Of a stretch of DNA of 64,000 nt, positions 45,501 through 53,206 are shown piece after piece. The notes beneath the pieces are model-generated. The model saw only the letters and a program-made list of their open reading frames with translations. It was not told where the DNA came from and made no database searches. The stretch is from JADGRB01 sp963835825 (GTDB lineage: Bacteria; Myxococcota_A; Polyangia; Fen-1088), in assembly GCA_963835825.1 (NCBI GenBank), contig CAWIGZ010000005.1, forward strand, positions 463,799 through 527,798, read 5' to 3'. Position numbers and translations under genes: made by a program. Numbering within the stretch: position 1 is the stretch's first letter; every line of letters starts with the position of its first letter.

Positions 45501-45921
45501 GGCGATCGTGCGCGCGCGGCTCGACGCGCGAGGGCAGTCGCCTACGAGTACCTCGACGGCCGAACCCGCGACCGAGCAGGCGCGTGTCAATCGCTTCCAG
45601 GACGATCCCGGACTGCAAGCTGTTCCTCATCAGCCTCAAGGCCGGCGGCGTCGGCCTGAACCTGACGGCGGCGGACTACGTGTTCCTGCTCGATCCCTGG
45701 TGGAACCCCGCCGTCGAGAGCCCAGGCGATCGACCGCGCGCACCGCATCGGCCAGACGCGCCGGTGTTCGCCTATCGGCTGATCGCGCCGCGACACGGTC
45801 GAGGAGAAGGTGCTCGAGCTCCAGAAGCAAGAAACGCGCCCTGGCCGACGCCATCATCACCGCCGACAACAGCCTCATTCAGGGGCTGACCCGAGAGGAT
45901 ATCGATCGGTTGCTCTCGTGA
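42561..45921 (+). pseudogene. SWIM zinc-finger/SNF2-family DNA helicase split over many frames
   Basis: Probable start GTG 42561 (MLSSVFAREFPAVVRARG). A SWIM zinc finger (CTCPYFDGEGRCKHVWA) lies near residue 65 and the first 500 residues stay in one frame. From ~44075 the protein jumps frame repeatedly, but the order of parts is normal: CLADDMGLGKTVQVLALLVG (motif I), VVPRSLVFNWKHEA, ILTTYGTLRRDI, DEAQAIKN (motif II), LALSGTPVENHLGELWSLFE, LRPFILRRTK, HKALVFSQFTSML, LISLKAGGVGLNLTAADYVF and IDRAHRIGQT. The last piece ends at 45921. I count at least a dozen single-base shifts. Intact homologues are ATP-driven dsDNA translocases of about 1,100 residues. Confidence 0.75.
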
Positions 45922-46128
45922 TGGTCACGATGGAAGAAACTATCGCGGCGACACGCTCAACAGCCAATGCGCGTAATCAGGCCGCAGATGCCCCCGCAGG
46001 ATCTCGGATGTGATAACAAGATCAAGTCGCGGTTCCCCGCATGAACCCTTCGTGCCGCACTGGTCCGATCCGAAGGTCCATCCCGATCATCACCTCCAGG
46101 CGCTCAAGGCGCTGTACTCGGCGCCCAC
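45922..46128. other. Intergenic stretch, no gene seen
   Basis: About 200 bases between the helicase and the left inverted repeat of the IS481-like remnant. Short frames only. Confidence 0.3.
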
Positions 46129-46335
46129 CCTGTGGTTCGCCAAAACCAATCGAGGCCCCCGCGGAGGGGGCTGAATCCGTGCAACGCGACTATGGGCCCG
46201 CGATTCCTCGACAACTCGGGGCGACGCTGCTCTGCGGAGAACAAGTTGCGAGGCGGCAAGGGGACGGGAGGCGGGCGGCGGGCAGATGTTCGCCGCTGCC
46301 CAAGAGGGCGGCCCCCTCCTCTTGTCGGGGCGCCT

Positions 46336-46515
46336 TCAGGCGGCGCGGCGCTCGTACCTGTGGTGCAGGCCGCCGACCTCGGGCAACGAGGATTCGCCGG
46401 AGATGGCGCTCGCCGAGGACGACCATGTGGTCGAGACACTCACGGCGGACCGAGCCGATAAGGCGCTCGACGATGGAGTTCTGCCAGGGCGAGCGCGGCG
46501 CGCTCCTGGTCCGGC
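46336..46515 (-). pseudogene. IS481-like transposase, C-terminal remnant with internal deletion
   Basis: The minus strand encodes APRSPWQNSIVERLIGSVRR and ECLDHMVVLGERHLRRIL, the region around the last catalytic Glu of rve transposases. It then passes without the usual ~60 residues to a different frame that reads LPEVGGLHHRYERRAA and a stop, the normal transposase end. Hence an internal deletion. Confidence 0.65.
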
Positions 46516-46570
46516 GCTCTCAGACGGTAGGGGTAGCTTCCCGGCTGGGGCCGCTCTAACGTGGTCCGCG

Positions 46571-46735
46571 GTGGCTGTGAGGTGTCTGCTTCTTGCGGTT
46601 CTGCTCTCCTCGCTGGGGATGGGTTGCGGTGTCCACGATCCCAATCCCGGCGGTCCGGGGCAGTACTGCCGAGCGGACGGTACGTGCTACGCCGGCCTTA
46701 GGCGTTTGATCCAAATTAGCTATTCAACTCGTTGA
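46571..46735 (+). pseudogene. Truncated lipoprotein fragment inside the IS remnant
   Basis: 54 codons from GTG 46571: a signal peptide with a lipobox (LLSSLGMGC), then GVHDPNPGGPGQYCRADGTC, the beginning of a myxobacterial Cys-rich lipoprotein, which runs out into RLIQISYSTR and a stop. Probably the 5' end of a lipoprotein gene cut by the IS rearrangement. Confidence 0.45.
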
Positions 46736-46849
46736 TTTACAGCCTCTGCGATTCCCGAGGAGCCAGGAAGCGTCCGTGGCAAGATAATTTCCGCGCGCCG
46801 CCTTATCTGTGCGAATCAGATTTGCGTGTCTGCGCGTGTGAACGGCCGG

Positions 46850-47389
46850 CCCGAAAGGTCGCGGTCGGGACGGTGAAGAAGTCGATGGAGGCGAGCGTGC
46901 CGACGTGATTGGTCAGGAAGGTGCGCCATGTCTGCGACGGCGGCTTGCGCGGCGCGCGTGGCATCAGGCGCGAGACCTCGCGCTCGGAGATCTCGATGCC
47001 GAGCTTGAGCAGCTCGCCATGGATGCGCGGGGCGCCCCACAGGGGTTGGCCAGCGCCACTTGGCGGACGAGGCCGCGCGTGCGGCGATCGACGGGTGGGC
47101 GCCCGGGTGGTCGACGGGAGCGCCAGGTCCAGAAGCGCCGGAAGGCGGAGCGGTGCCGGCGCACGACGGTGGCGGGCTTGACGAGCACGAGGATGTCGCG
47201 CCAGTGGGACCACGCACGCGACAGCGCGATCCAGAAGAGCCGGTCGGTCCAAGCGAGGGGAGGGCGAGGGCGCCCGCGCCGAAGAACGGCAAGCTGCTGG
47301 CGGAGGGCGAGATTCTCGAGAGCGAGCGCGGCGCGGGTTCGGAGCGCGGACCTGGCTACGGCAAGTACGGTCAGAAGGAGCGAGAGCAC
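46850..47389 (-). pseudogene. IS481-like transposase, N-terminal remnant
   Basis: From the ATG at 47389: LLLTVLAVARSALRTRAALA, LENLALRQQLAVLRR, WTDRLFWIALSRAWSHWRDI and LVKPATVVRRHRSAF, the usual N-terminus. After a frameshift near 47050 it continues as GQPLWGAPRIHGELLKLGIE, RKPPSQTWRTFLTNHVGTLA and SIDFFTVPTATFR, the start of the DDE core. It ends abruptly after ATFR in unrelated residues at about 46850. Only the first catalytic Asp is left. Confidence 0.75.
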
Positions 47390-47456
47390 CGCGGCGATCT
47401 ATCAGTTCGGGCGACGCCGCGCTCACCCAGGAAACGCCAAAGATCTCAACTGGATC

Positions 47457-47531
47457 GAGTTTTGGCGAACGACAGGCGCTCCGTCAACCGCGCCCCCTGC
47501 CTTTCCCGGGCCCTGCGGGCCCTGCCGGGTC
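47457..47531 (+). repeat. ~75-bp repeat, copy 1 (IS-end-like plus GC-rich hairpin)
   Basis: Begins with GTTTTGGCGAACGACAGG (the right inverted end of the IS remnant) and continues GCGCTCCGTCAACC and CTGCCTTTC to the palindromic GGGCCCTGCGGGCCC. It is similar over its whole length to 52905-52981 in the same orientation. It overlaps the last base or two of the minus-strand RCC1 gene, so the hairpin could also act as its terminator. Confidence 0.6.
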
Positions 47532-49950
47532 AAAGGTCCCGGATCGGGACTGGCGTCGTGGCGCCGTTGGCGATTTGACCGGTGTCGTCGTTGCCCCAAC
47601 AAGCGACGCCGCCGCTCGCAAGCAAGGCGCAGGTGAAGCTGTTGCCCGCCACGATGGCGACAGCGTTGGTCAATCCCACGACCGCCACCGGCTTCACGGT
47701 TTGGCTCAGACTTTGGTCGCCGAGCTGGCCGTAGTCGTCGTTGCCCCAGCACGAAACCGCGCCACCCGCCAGGAGAGCGCAGGTGTGGTTCCCGCCCGCT
47801 GCAACCGCCGTGGCGTTTGCCAGCCCGGTGACGGCGACTGGCTTCGCCGACGACACCAACACCGGGGCACCGAGCTGCTCGGACATGTTGTCTCCCCAGC
47901 ACTGGACGGTGCCGTTCGAGAGGACCGCGCACGTGTGGTCGTAACCGGCGGCGATCTCTGTCGCGCCTGTCAGCCCCGTCACGGGGACAGGTGTCGTCGC
48001 CTGAGTGGTGGTGCCGTTGCCAAGCTCTCCCGCACCGTTGAATCCCCAGCACGCGGCGGTGCCGTCGGAGAGGAGCGCGCACACGTGCTCTCGACCGGCG
48101 GCCAGCGCATGGGCGCCCGTGAGGCCCGTGACCATCGAGGGCGCCGGCGTCGCGGCCGAGCTCGTGGCCCCGTTTCCGAGCTGTCCGTATTCGTTCAATC
48201 CCCAGCACGCGACGGTTCCGCCGGAGAGGAGCGCGCAGGTGTCTTGGAGGCCCGCCACGATGGCCGTAGCACCCGTCACGCCCGACACGGCGACCGGCGT
48301 CACGGACGGACTCGTCCCGCCAATCTCACCCTTGCTGTCGTTCCCCCAGCACTCGACCGCCCCCCCAGAAACCACGGCGCAGGTGTGGTCGCTTCCCGAA
48401 GCAACGGCGGTGGCTCCCGTCAGACTGGCCACCAGAACCGGTTTGAAGGAAGTGGAGGTGGTCCCGTCACCGAGCTCGCCGTGAGCGTTGTCGCCCCAGC
48501 ACTCGACCGCTCCCCCAGAAACGATGACGCAGGTATGCCCATTGGACGTGGAGCCCTCGGTCAGCGGGTCCCAACCAGCGGAGATGGACGTCGCCCCGGT
48601 CAGTCCGGTCACGGGCACGGGCGTCACCGCGCCGTTGGCGATCTCGCCCTCGCGGTCGTCTCCCCAGCATTCGACCGCCCCTCCCGCGACCACCGCACAT
48701 GTGTGAATTCCCCCCGCGCTGATGGCCGTGACACCTGCCAGCCCCACCACAGGGACTGGTGACAGCGCGGGCGGGCCGGCGGACTTGGTTCCCACCCCGA
48801 GTTGCCCATCGTGATTGTCGCCCCAGCAGGTGACCGTGCCTCCCGGAAGCAAGGCGCAGTTGTGGGCACCTCCCGTGCTGATAGCCGTGGCGCCCACAAG
48901 GCCCATCACCGCGACGGGCGACGACTGATAGGGCGCCGTCATCCCATTGCCCAGCTGGGCTTCGTCGTCGGTCCCCCAGCAGGCAGCCGTGCCTCCGGAA
49001 AGCAAAGCGCAGCTGTGCTCTCCGCCGGCGGCGATCACCGTGACGCCCGTGAGACCGGGCACCGGCACCGGGGCCGAGGCATCGGACGTCGTCCCGTTGC
49101 CCAGCTGGCCCCATCCGTTGTCGCCCCAACACGCCACGGTGCCGTCCGAGAGCAGGGCGCAACTGTGGTCGTCGCCCGAAGCAATGGCCGTCACGCCCGT
49201 CAGGTTCTTCACCGCGACCGGCGTTGAGGACGAGGTGTTCGTCCCGTCGCCGAGTCTGCCTCCCTCCCCCCAACAAGTGACCGTGCCGTCGGAGCGGAGG
49301 GCGCACGTGTGATAGGTACCGGCAGAGATCGCGGTGATGCCGGTCAATCCCGTCACGGTCGCGATGTCCGTCACGGACGACGTCACCCCGCCCAGAGCGC
49401 CATAGGAAGAACCATCTCCCCAGCAAGCGACCGTGCCGGCCGAAAGGAGCGCGCACGAGTGGTCTCCACCCGCCGCGATGGCCGTGACCCCGGTCAGACC
49501 GGCAATCGGCGTCGGGTGGAAAAAGTCGGAATCGGCCTCATCCCCGTGCGGTAACGTATCTTTGTACCCCCAGCACTCGACGGTGCCGTCGGTCAGCAGC
49601 GCGCACGTGTGGTTAGCTCCTGTCGCGAGGGTGACGGCCATTCCCGGGCCTCTCGTTCCCGCGGCGCCGCCCGCGGCCAGAGAACCGCCCACGCCCTCCC
49701 CGCCCAACCCGAGGCTTCCGCCGGTTCCCGAGCCGTGTCCACCAGCCGCCGACGCACCCCCTTTTCCGCCGCTGCCTCCCGCGGTCCCGGAGCTGCCCGC
49801 CTTGGCCCCCCCTGCGGCCCCGCCGGCCGGCGCACCGCCGGCCGGCGCACCGCCGGCCGCTGCTCCGCCGCCCTTCCCCGAGCCACCCCCGCACCCACCG
49901 AACGCGACGACACCCACGACCACGAGCCCTGTCACTCTCCGGCGACCCAT
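47530..49950 (-). CDS. RCC1-repeat lipoprotein
   Basis: 806 residues. Lipobox VVAFGGC (Cys 20), then a ~85-residue Gly/Ala/Ser linker (GGAPAGGAPAGGAAGGAKAG), then about 14 RCC1-type beta-propeller repeats. Each has the core HTCAL-L/V-GTV-CWG-N--G-LG followed by PV-V-GL-GATAIAAG. Two seven-bladed propellers would fit that number. Bacterial RCC1 lipoproteins are surface or periplasmic proteins of unknown partner, abundant in myxobacteria. The Cys before each CWG recurs regularly, so intra-blade disulfides are likely. The gene ends at the IS-associated repeat. Confidence 0.9.
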   Translation of the reverse strand: MGRRRVTGLVVVGVVAFGGCGGGSGKGGGAAAGGAPAGGAPAGGAAGGAKAGSSGTAGGSGGKGGASAAGGHGSGTGGSLGLGGEGVGGSLAAGGAAGTRGPGMAVTLATGANHTCALLTDGTVECWGYKDTLPHGDEADSDFFHPTPIAGLTGVTAIAAGGDHSCALLSAGTVACWGDGSSYGALGGVTSSVTDIATVTGLTGITAISAGTYHTCALRSDGTVTCWGEGGRLGDGTNTSSSTPVAVKNLTGVTAIASGDDHSCALLSDGTVACWGDNGWGQLGNGTTSDASAPVPVPGLTGVTVIAAGGEHSCALLSGGTAACWGTDDEAQLGNGMTAPYQSSPVAVMGLVGATAISTGGAHNCALLPGGTVTCWGDNHDGQLGVGTKSAGPPALSPVPVVGLAGVTAISAGGIHTCAVVAGGAVECWGDDREGEIANGAVTPVPVTGLTGATSISAGWDPLTEGSTSNGHTCVIVSGGAVECWGDNAHGELGDGTTSTSFKPVLVASLTGATAVASGSDHTCAVVSGGAVECWGNDSKGEIGGTSPSVTPVAVSGVTGATAIVAGLQDTCALLSGGTVACWGLNEYGQLGNGATSSAATPAPSMVTGLTGAHALAAGREHVCALLSDGTAACWGFNGAGELGNGTTTQATTPVPVTGLTGATEIAAGYDHTCAVLSNGTVQCWGDNMSEQLGAPVLVSSAKPVAVTGLANATAVAAGGNHTCALLAGGAVSCWGNDDYGQLGDQSLSQTVKPVAVVGLTNAVAIVAGNSFTCALLASGGVACWGNDDTGQIANGATTPVPIRDL

Positions 49951-49961
49951 TTTGCGGCAAT

Positions 49962-49997
49962 ATACTCCCTCAGAACTTCATACTCCCTCAGAACTTC
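49962..49997. repeat. Perfect 18-bp tandem duplication
   Basis: Two contiguous copies of atactccctcagaacttc lie between the RCC1 gene start and the stop of the cNMP-binding remnant. On the minus strand it repeats GAGGGAG, a possible ribosome-binding element, 5' of the RCC1 gene. Confidence 0.85.
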
Positions 49998-50165
49998 GAC
50001 GTCACGGCCATGAACGTCATCTTGTCGTTGGTCTCGCGCAGGCGGGACGACAGGGTGCGGACGAACGACCACAAGAGGTCGTAGGCCAGGTCGCGGTCGA
50101 CGAACAGCAGGTCGCCCAGATCCTTCTTGTGGATCACGAACAGATTGGCGGGCTCGAGGATTGTT
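49988..50165 (-). pseudogene. Cyclic-nucleotide-binding (Crp-like) protein, C-terminal remnant
   Basis: The minus strand reads ILEPANLFVIHKKDLGDLLF, VDRDLAYDLLWSFVRTLSSR, LRETNDKMTFMAVTSKF and a stop, the end of a cNMP-binding domain protein. The N-terminal ~100 residues are absent; upstream sequence belongs to the end of another gene. It is a truncated gene left by rearrangement. Confidence 0.65.
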
Positions 50166-50201
50166 GCCAGGCGGGCTGGATGGGGCGGCGGCTCGGCGGG
50201 C

Positions 50202-50759
50202 CTACAGGAACGTCTTGTCGTCGAGGTCGACGTGCACAGTGACGGTTCCGGTCGCTGCGCTCGATGGATCCGCCGAGTAGGTCGCGTCGAGTGTCGCCTT
50301 GGTGTCCCAGGCTTGACCCAGGGCAAGAACGTGGGGCGTGCCAGCGATCTGCGTGACGTCGATGGCGTAGGTCCCGCTGTCGGGCGGGGTCTGGTTGGGG
50401 TTGTTTGCGGCGAGATCCCACTCTTGTCGCGGTGTGACGCCGACATTCGTGACCGCGCCAGTGACCACGACGGAGGCGTCGCCCGAGCCGTAGTGCCCGG
50501 TCCCCACGGGGATGTAGCGGATCTCGAAGTTGAACACGCCCGTCACGTCCTCGATGATCACATAGGCTTGGTCGGGACCGGTGTTGCCGGCCTCCTGTTG
50601 CAGAGACCCGGCGCACGCGACTGTTTGGGTCAGAGGCCCGGACAGCGTGGCGGTGCAACTCCCGCCGGACGTGCCGGTCGACGCCGGGCCCGTCGTCGAG
50701 CCTGATCCGCATCCGGCGATGAGAATCAACGTGGTAAGTCCGAACCGACTGGCTTTCAA
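50202..50759 (-). CDS. Lipoprotein, hypothetical
   Basis: 185 residues. The lipobox LILIAGC (Cys 17) is followed by a Gly/Ser/Thr linker, then ~145 residues of beta-rich sequence (YVIIEDVTGVFNFEIRYIPV, SGDASVVVTGAVTNVGVTP, TVTVHVDLDDKTFL). One Cys pair (GGSCTATLSG and TVACAGS) could form a disulfide. No family recognised. The start ATG at 50759 gives a clean signal peptide. Confidence 0.7.
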   Translation of the reverse strand: MKASRFGLTTLILIAGCGSGSTTGPASTGTSGGSCTATLSGPLTQTVACAGSLQQEAGNTGPDQAYVIIEDVTGVFNFEIRYIPVGTGHYGSGDASVVVTGAVTNVGVTPRQEWDLAANNPNQTPPDSGTYAIDVTQIAGTPHVLALGQAWDTKATLDATYSADPSSAATGTVTVHVDLDDKTFL

Positions 50760-51039
50760 CGAGTGGTGCCTCCTGGGTTGGCCCGGGCTGATGCAACTCT
50801 AGCTACGAGGTCGTGTCGGATGGTACTATCGCGCTCCTGTCCGGGTACAGGCAAATCAAGGGGTCGTTCTCTCGCCGCGCCAAGCGGCGCGCAGCGCGGG
50901 AGATGGCCCCCGGCGCACGGTGGGAAGTTTTACATAGAAGGGAATTATCGGCGTTTGACGCGCAGAATAGCGGCTCTTGTTTTCACTGTCCCCCTTGTCC
51001 CATAGCCGGCTTCATGTGGCCGAAAAGAGCTGCACCCAA
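50760..51039. other. Intergenic stretch, no gene seen
   Basis: 280 bases between two minus-strand genes. AT-richer around 50930-51000. It should hold the promoter of the lipoprotein gene, but I could not define it. Confidence 0.3.
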
Positions 51040-52791
51040 TCACATCTTGGGCCCACTTTCTTCCATCTTCCGCTCCACGTTGGCGCGCTCCTGGCGGAAG
51101 CGGTTCAGCTCGACGCTGATCCTGCCGTTAGTGCACGCGTGGATGGGCTCGTACGAAACGTGCAAGATGCCTTCGACATCCCAGTGCTGTTCGTGCGCTC
51201 GGTCGGTCTTGATGCCGGTCAACGTATTCTGGCACCACATTTCTCCGCCTTCGTGCCGGTTCTTGGCACCGTATTTTCGTGACAAGGCCTCGATGATCGT
51301 CGTCTCGTATTGCACGCCGTTGGTCTGAAACGTCGCGCCGAGAGCAACGCCGTTCCGGACGTTGAAGATGATCGAGCAGCCGAACGCCTGCTTCATCCAG
51401 TTCGGACACTGCGCCATCCCGAGCTTCACCGAGATACCGCTCGAGACCCAGGGCACGGAGTTGGACGCCGCGATGAACTGCGCCAGGCCTTGACTGAAGC
51501 TTCCGGCCTTGTCGACGACGCACGTCCGAGCGGCTGACGAACCGAGGAGCGTCTCGCTGAGCAGGTCGTTGTCGGAGTCCTTCGTCGAGCAGTTCGGTAG
51601 GTTCATCACCTCGCCAAGCTGAACGCCGAAGACGCTCAGGTCGGTGTGGTGATCGCGGGCCTTCTTCAGATCAGGTGCCAATGACCGTTTGGTATCCTCG
51701 GCCGCGGCCGCATCGCTGGAACGACGGGCACCAGCGGCGGCCGCCGCCTCCTGTCCCGCCCAGTGTACCTTCTCATAGTCGTCTACGATCGCCTGGGGAG
51801 CATAGCGGCTGAGGACTTCTCGTCGGAAACGCAGGGAAAAATAGTAGCTCGTCGCTGGCGAACTCATGTTCTCCGTCGCGCTCTTTCCAGGAATTACCAC
51901 CTCCTCCGCACGGTTCGCGGCTTGCTTGTACTGCCCGTAGAGAGCGGCCCTGTCGGGCGGCATTCCTTGCGTGGGGTTGTTCATGTTCCCGTGGTAGACG
52001 TCCTCCAGCAACTCGTCGAGGAGCGTGAAAGTAGCTTCCTGCCGGGCGGCGGTATCCTTGACGTTCGACCCGTGAGTGGACGCGGTGACGTCTTCCACCG
52101 AAGGAAACTGCATGCCCGGCCCGGATTCCGACGTTCGGGCCTGCCGAGCGGAAAGCGCAGGCTTGCTGCCGTCGCTCCCTGGTAGATTCTGAGCATCCGA
52201 CCCCGCGACGGGCGTTGGTTGCGTCTCCGCGACCGCGCGACCCTTCTTCACGGACGGCTTTTCCCCGGGCCGCCCGGTAGGGGGAGGGGGCGTGGCGACA
52301 AAGGGAGAGTCTGGAGGACTCGACCCGGCCCGCACGGGTACGACCGGCGCAGGCGAACCAACACGGAAGAATCGTGTACCCCCACTGAACAAGATGTTGG
52401 GGTTGCGGGGCTCCAACCGCACGATCGCCCGCCTCCATTGCGGCCGTGGTGCGCCACCAGGGAGCACCAGGCGAATCTCTTCCGCGCCTTGAAGGTAGGG
52501 TTGATTGCTCACAGGGCTGGCGATCCAGCACACCTCGCCGACCACCATCACAGACCGAGCTGATAGGAATCCCTGGCGGACCAGAGTACCTTCGTAGCGA
52601 CCTGTGGCGGCGTTCCAGCCCACCCGAATGACGTAGTTGTTGTTCGGCGCCTGTGACTGCCACGTGCCAGCCAACTGGGGCACGGGACCTTCCCCCCAGG
52701 GGCCGGCGACAACGCTTCCTGCTCCCCCCAAGACGGGCGTCGTGACGGCCAACGAGACCAATGCGCAGACCAGGGCTCGGTTGCTTTTCAT
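51040..52791 (-). CDS. Large secreted hypothetical protein
   Basis: 583 residues. Signal peptide at about 1-30 (ALVCALVSLAVTTPVLGGAG). Residues ~38-150 form a beta-rich domain (LAGTWQSQAPNNNYVIRVGW, RYEGTLVRQGFLSA) that resembles small ligand-binding or DUF-type barrels. A Pro/Ser/Thr linker (150-235) follows. The C-terminal ~340 residues have helical and mixed regions, several cysteines (LPNCSTKD, ARTCVVDK, AQCPNWMKQAFGCS, EMWCQNT) and the ending VERKMEESGPKM. No family recognised. It stands alone. Confidence 0.7.
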   Translation of the reverse strand: MKSNRALVCALVSLAVTTPVLGGAGSVVAGPWGEGPVPQLAGTWQSQAPNNNYVIRVGWNAATGRYEGTLVRQGFLSARSVMVVGEVCWIASPVSNQPYLQGAEEIRLVLPGGAPRPQWRRAIVRLEPRNPNILFSGGTRFFRVGSPAPVVPVRAGSSPPDSPFVATPPPPTGRPGEKPSVKKGRAVAETQPTPVAGSDAQNLPGSDGSKPALSARQARTSESGPGMQFPSVEDVTASTHGSNVKDTAARQEATFTLLDELLEDVYHGNMNNPTQGMPPDRAALYGQYKQAANRAEEVVIPGKSATENMSSPATSYYFSLRFRREVLSRYAPQAIVDDYEKVHWAGQEAAAAAGARRSSDAAAAEDTKRSLAPDLKKARDHHTDLSVFGVQLGEVMNLPNCSTKDSDNDLLSETLLGSSAARTCVVDKAGSFSQGLAQFIAASNSVPWVSSGISVKLGMAQCPNWMKQAFGCSIIFNVRNGVALGATFQTNGVQYETTIIEALSRKYGAKNRHEGGEMWCQNTLTGIKTDRAHEQHWDVEGILHVSYEPIHACTNGRISVELNRFRQERANVERKMEESGPKM

Positions 52792-53206
52792 CTATGAAAG
52801 GTCCTTCTGCTGGTTGAAGACACCAAACGCGCGGAAATATTCGGGCGCTTTCGAGCGCCATTTGATTGAGGCCGTCCCGGCGGAGAGGATAAGTAAAACA
52901 AGCGCGGTTTTTGGCTGATAATGGGGCGCTCCGTCAACCCCTCCCGCTGCCTTTCTGGGGCCCTGCTGGCCCTGCCGGGGTAGGCGGGCTGACGGTGAGC
53001 GAGTCGGAAATCCGGACCAGGTTGAAGGTGCGAAGAAGCCCCGGCGGCCTGGGTGATTCCCGTGGGGCCTCGCTGGGCTGGCGCCTGTTCCTGATCCGAG
53101 TTTTGTCATCACGATCCTTTTCGCGTCGCGCCCCGCCACATCCGTTTTCGAAGCGCCAGCGGGGATGGTTCGCCCAGGCTTCCTCGATTACCGTGTTCGT
53201 GTCGTC
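52792..53206. other. Intergenic stretch containing the second IS-end-like repeat
   Basis: 415 bases with no gene. The copy-2 repeat at 52905-52981 is the only structure I can identify. Its GC-rich part (GGGGCCCTGCTGGCCCTGCC) could form a hairpin. Confidence 0.4.
52905..52981 (+). repeat. ~75-bp repeat, copy 2
   Basis: Similar to 47457-47531 in the same orientation: GTTTTTGGC, then the shared GGCGCTCCGTCAACC, CTGCCTTTC and GGCCCTGCCGGG. It has no transposase nearby, so it may be a solo IS end or a dispersed intergenic repeat. Confidence 0.6.

Larger units (their letters stand above)
46129..47476 (-). mobile_element. IS481-like insertion sequence remnant with inverted ends
   Basis: Bounded by near-perfect inverted ends: CCTGTGGTTCGCCAAAAC at 46129-46146 and its complement, with one mismatch, at 47459-47476. 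Inside, on the minus strand, are the N-terminal half and a short C-terminal part of an rve transposase, separated by ~290 bases of unrelated sequence that contains a lipoprotein fragment. The total of 1.35 kb is normal for such an IS, but the middle has been replaced, so it is a dead or composite copy. Confidence 0.6.

Noticed and set aside
50813..51328. Plus-strand frame in the 50.8-51.3 kb gap
   Set aside because: It runs into the antisense of a well-supported secreted protein and lacks a start signal.
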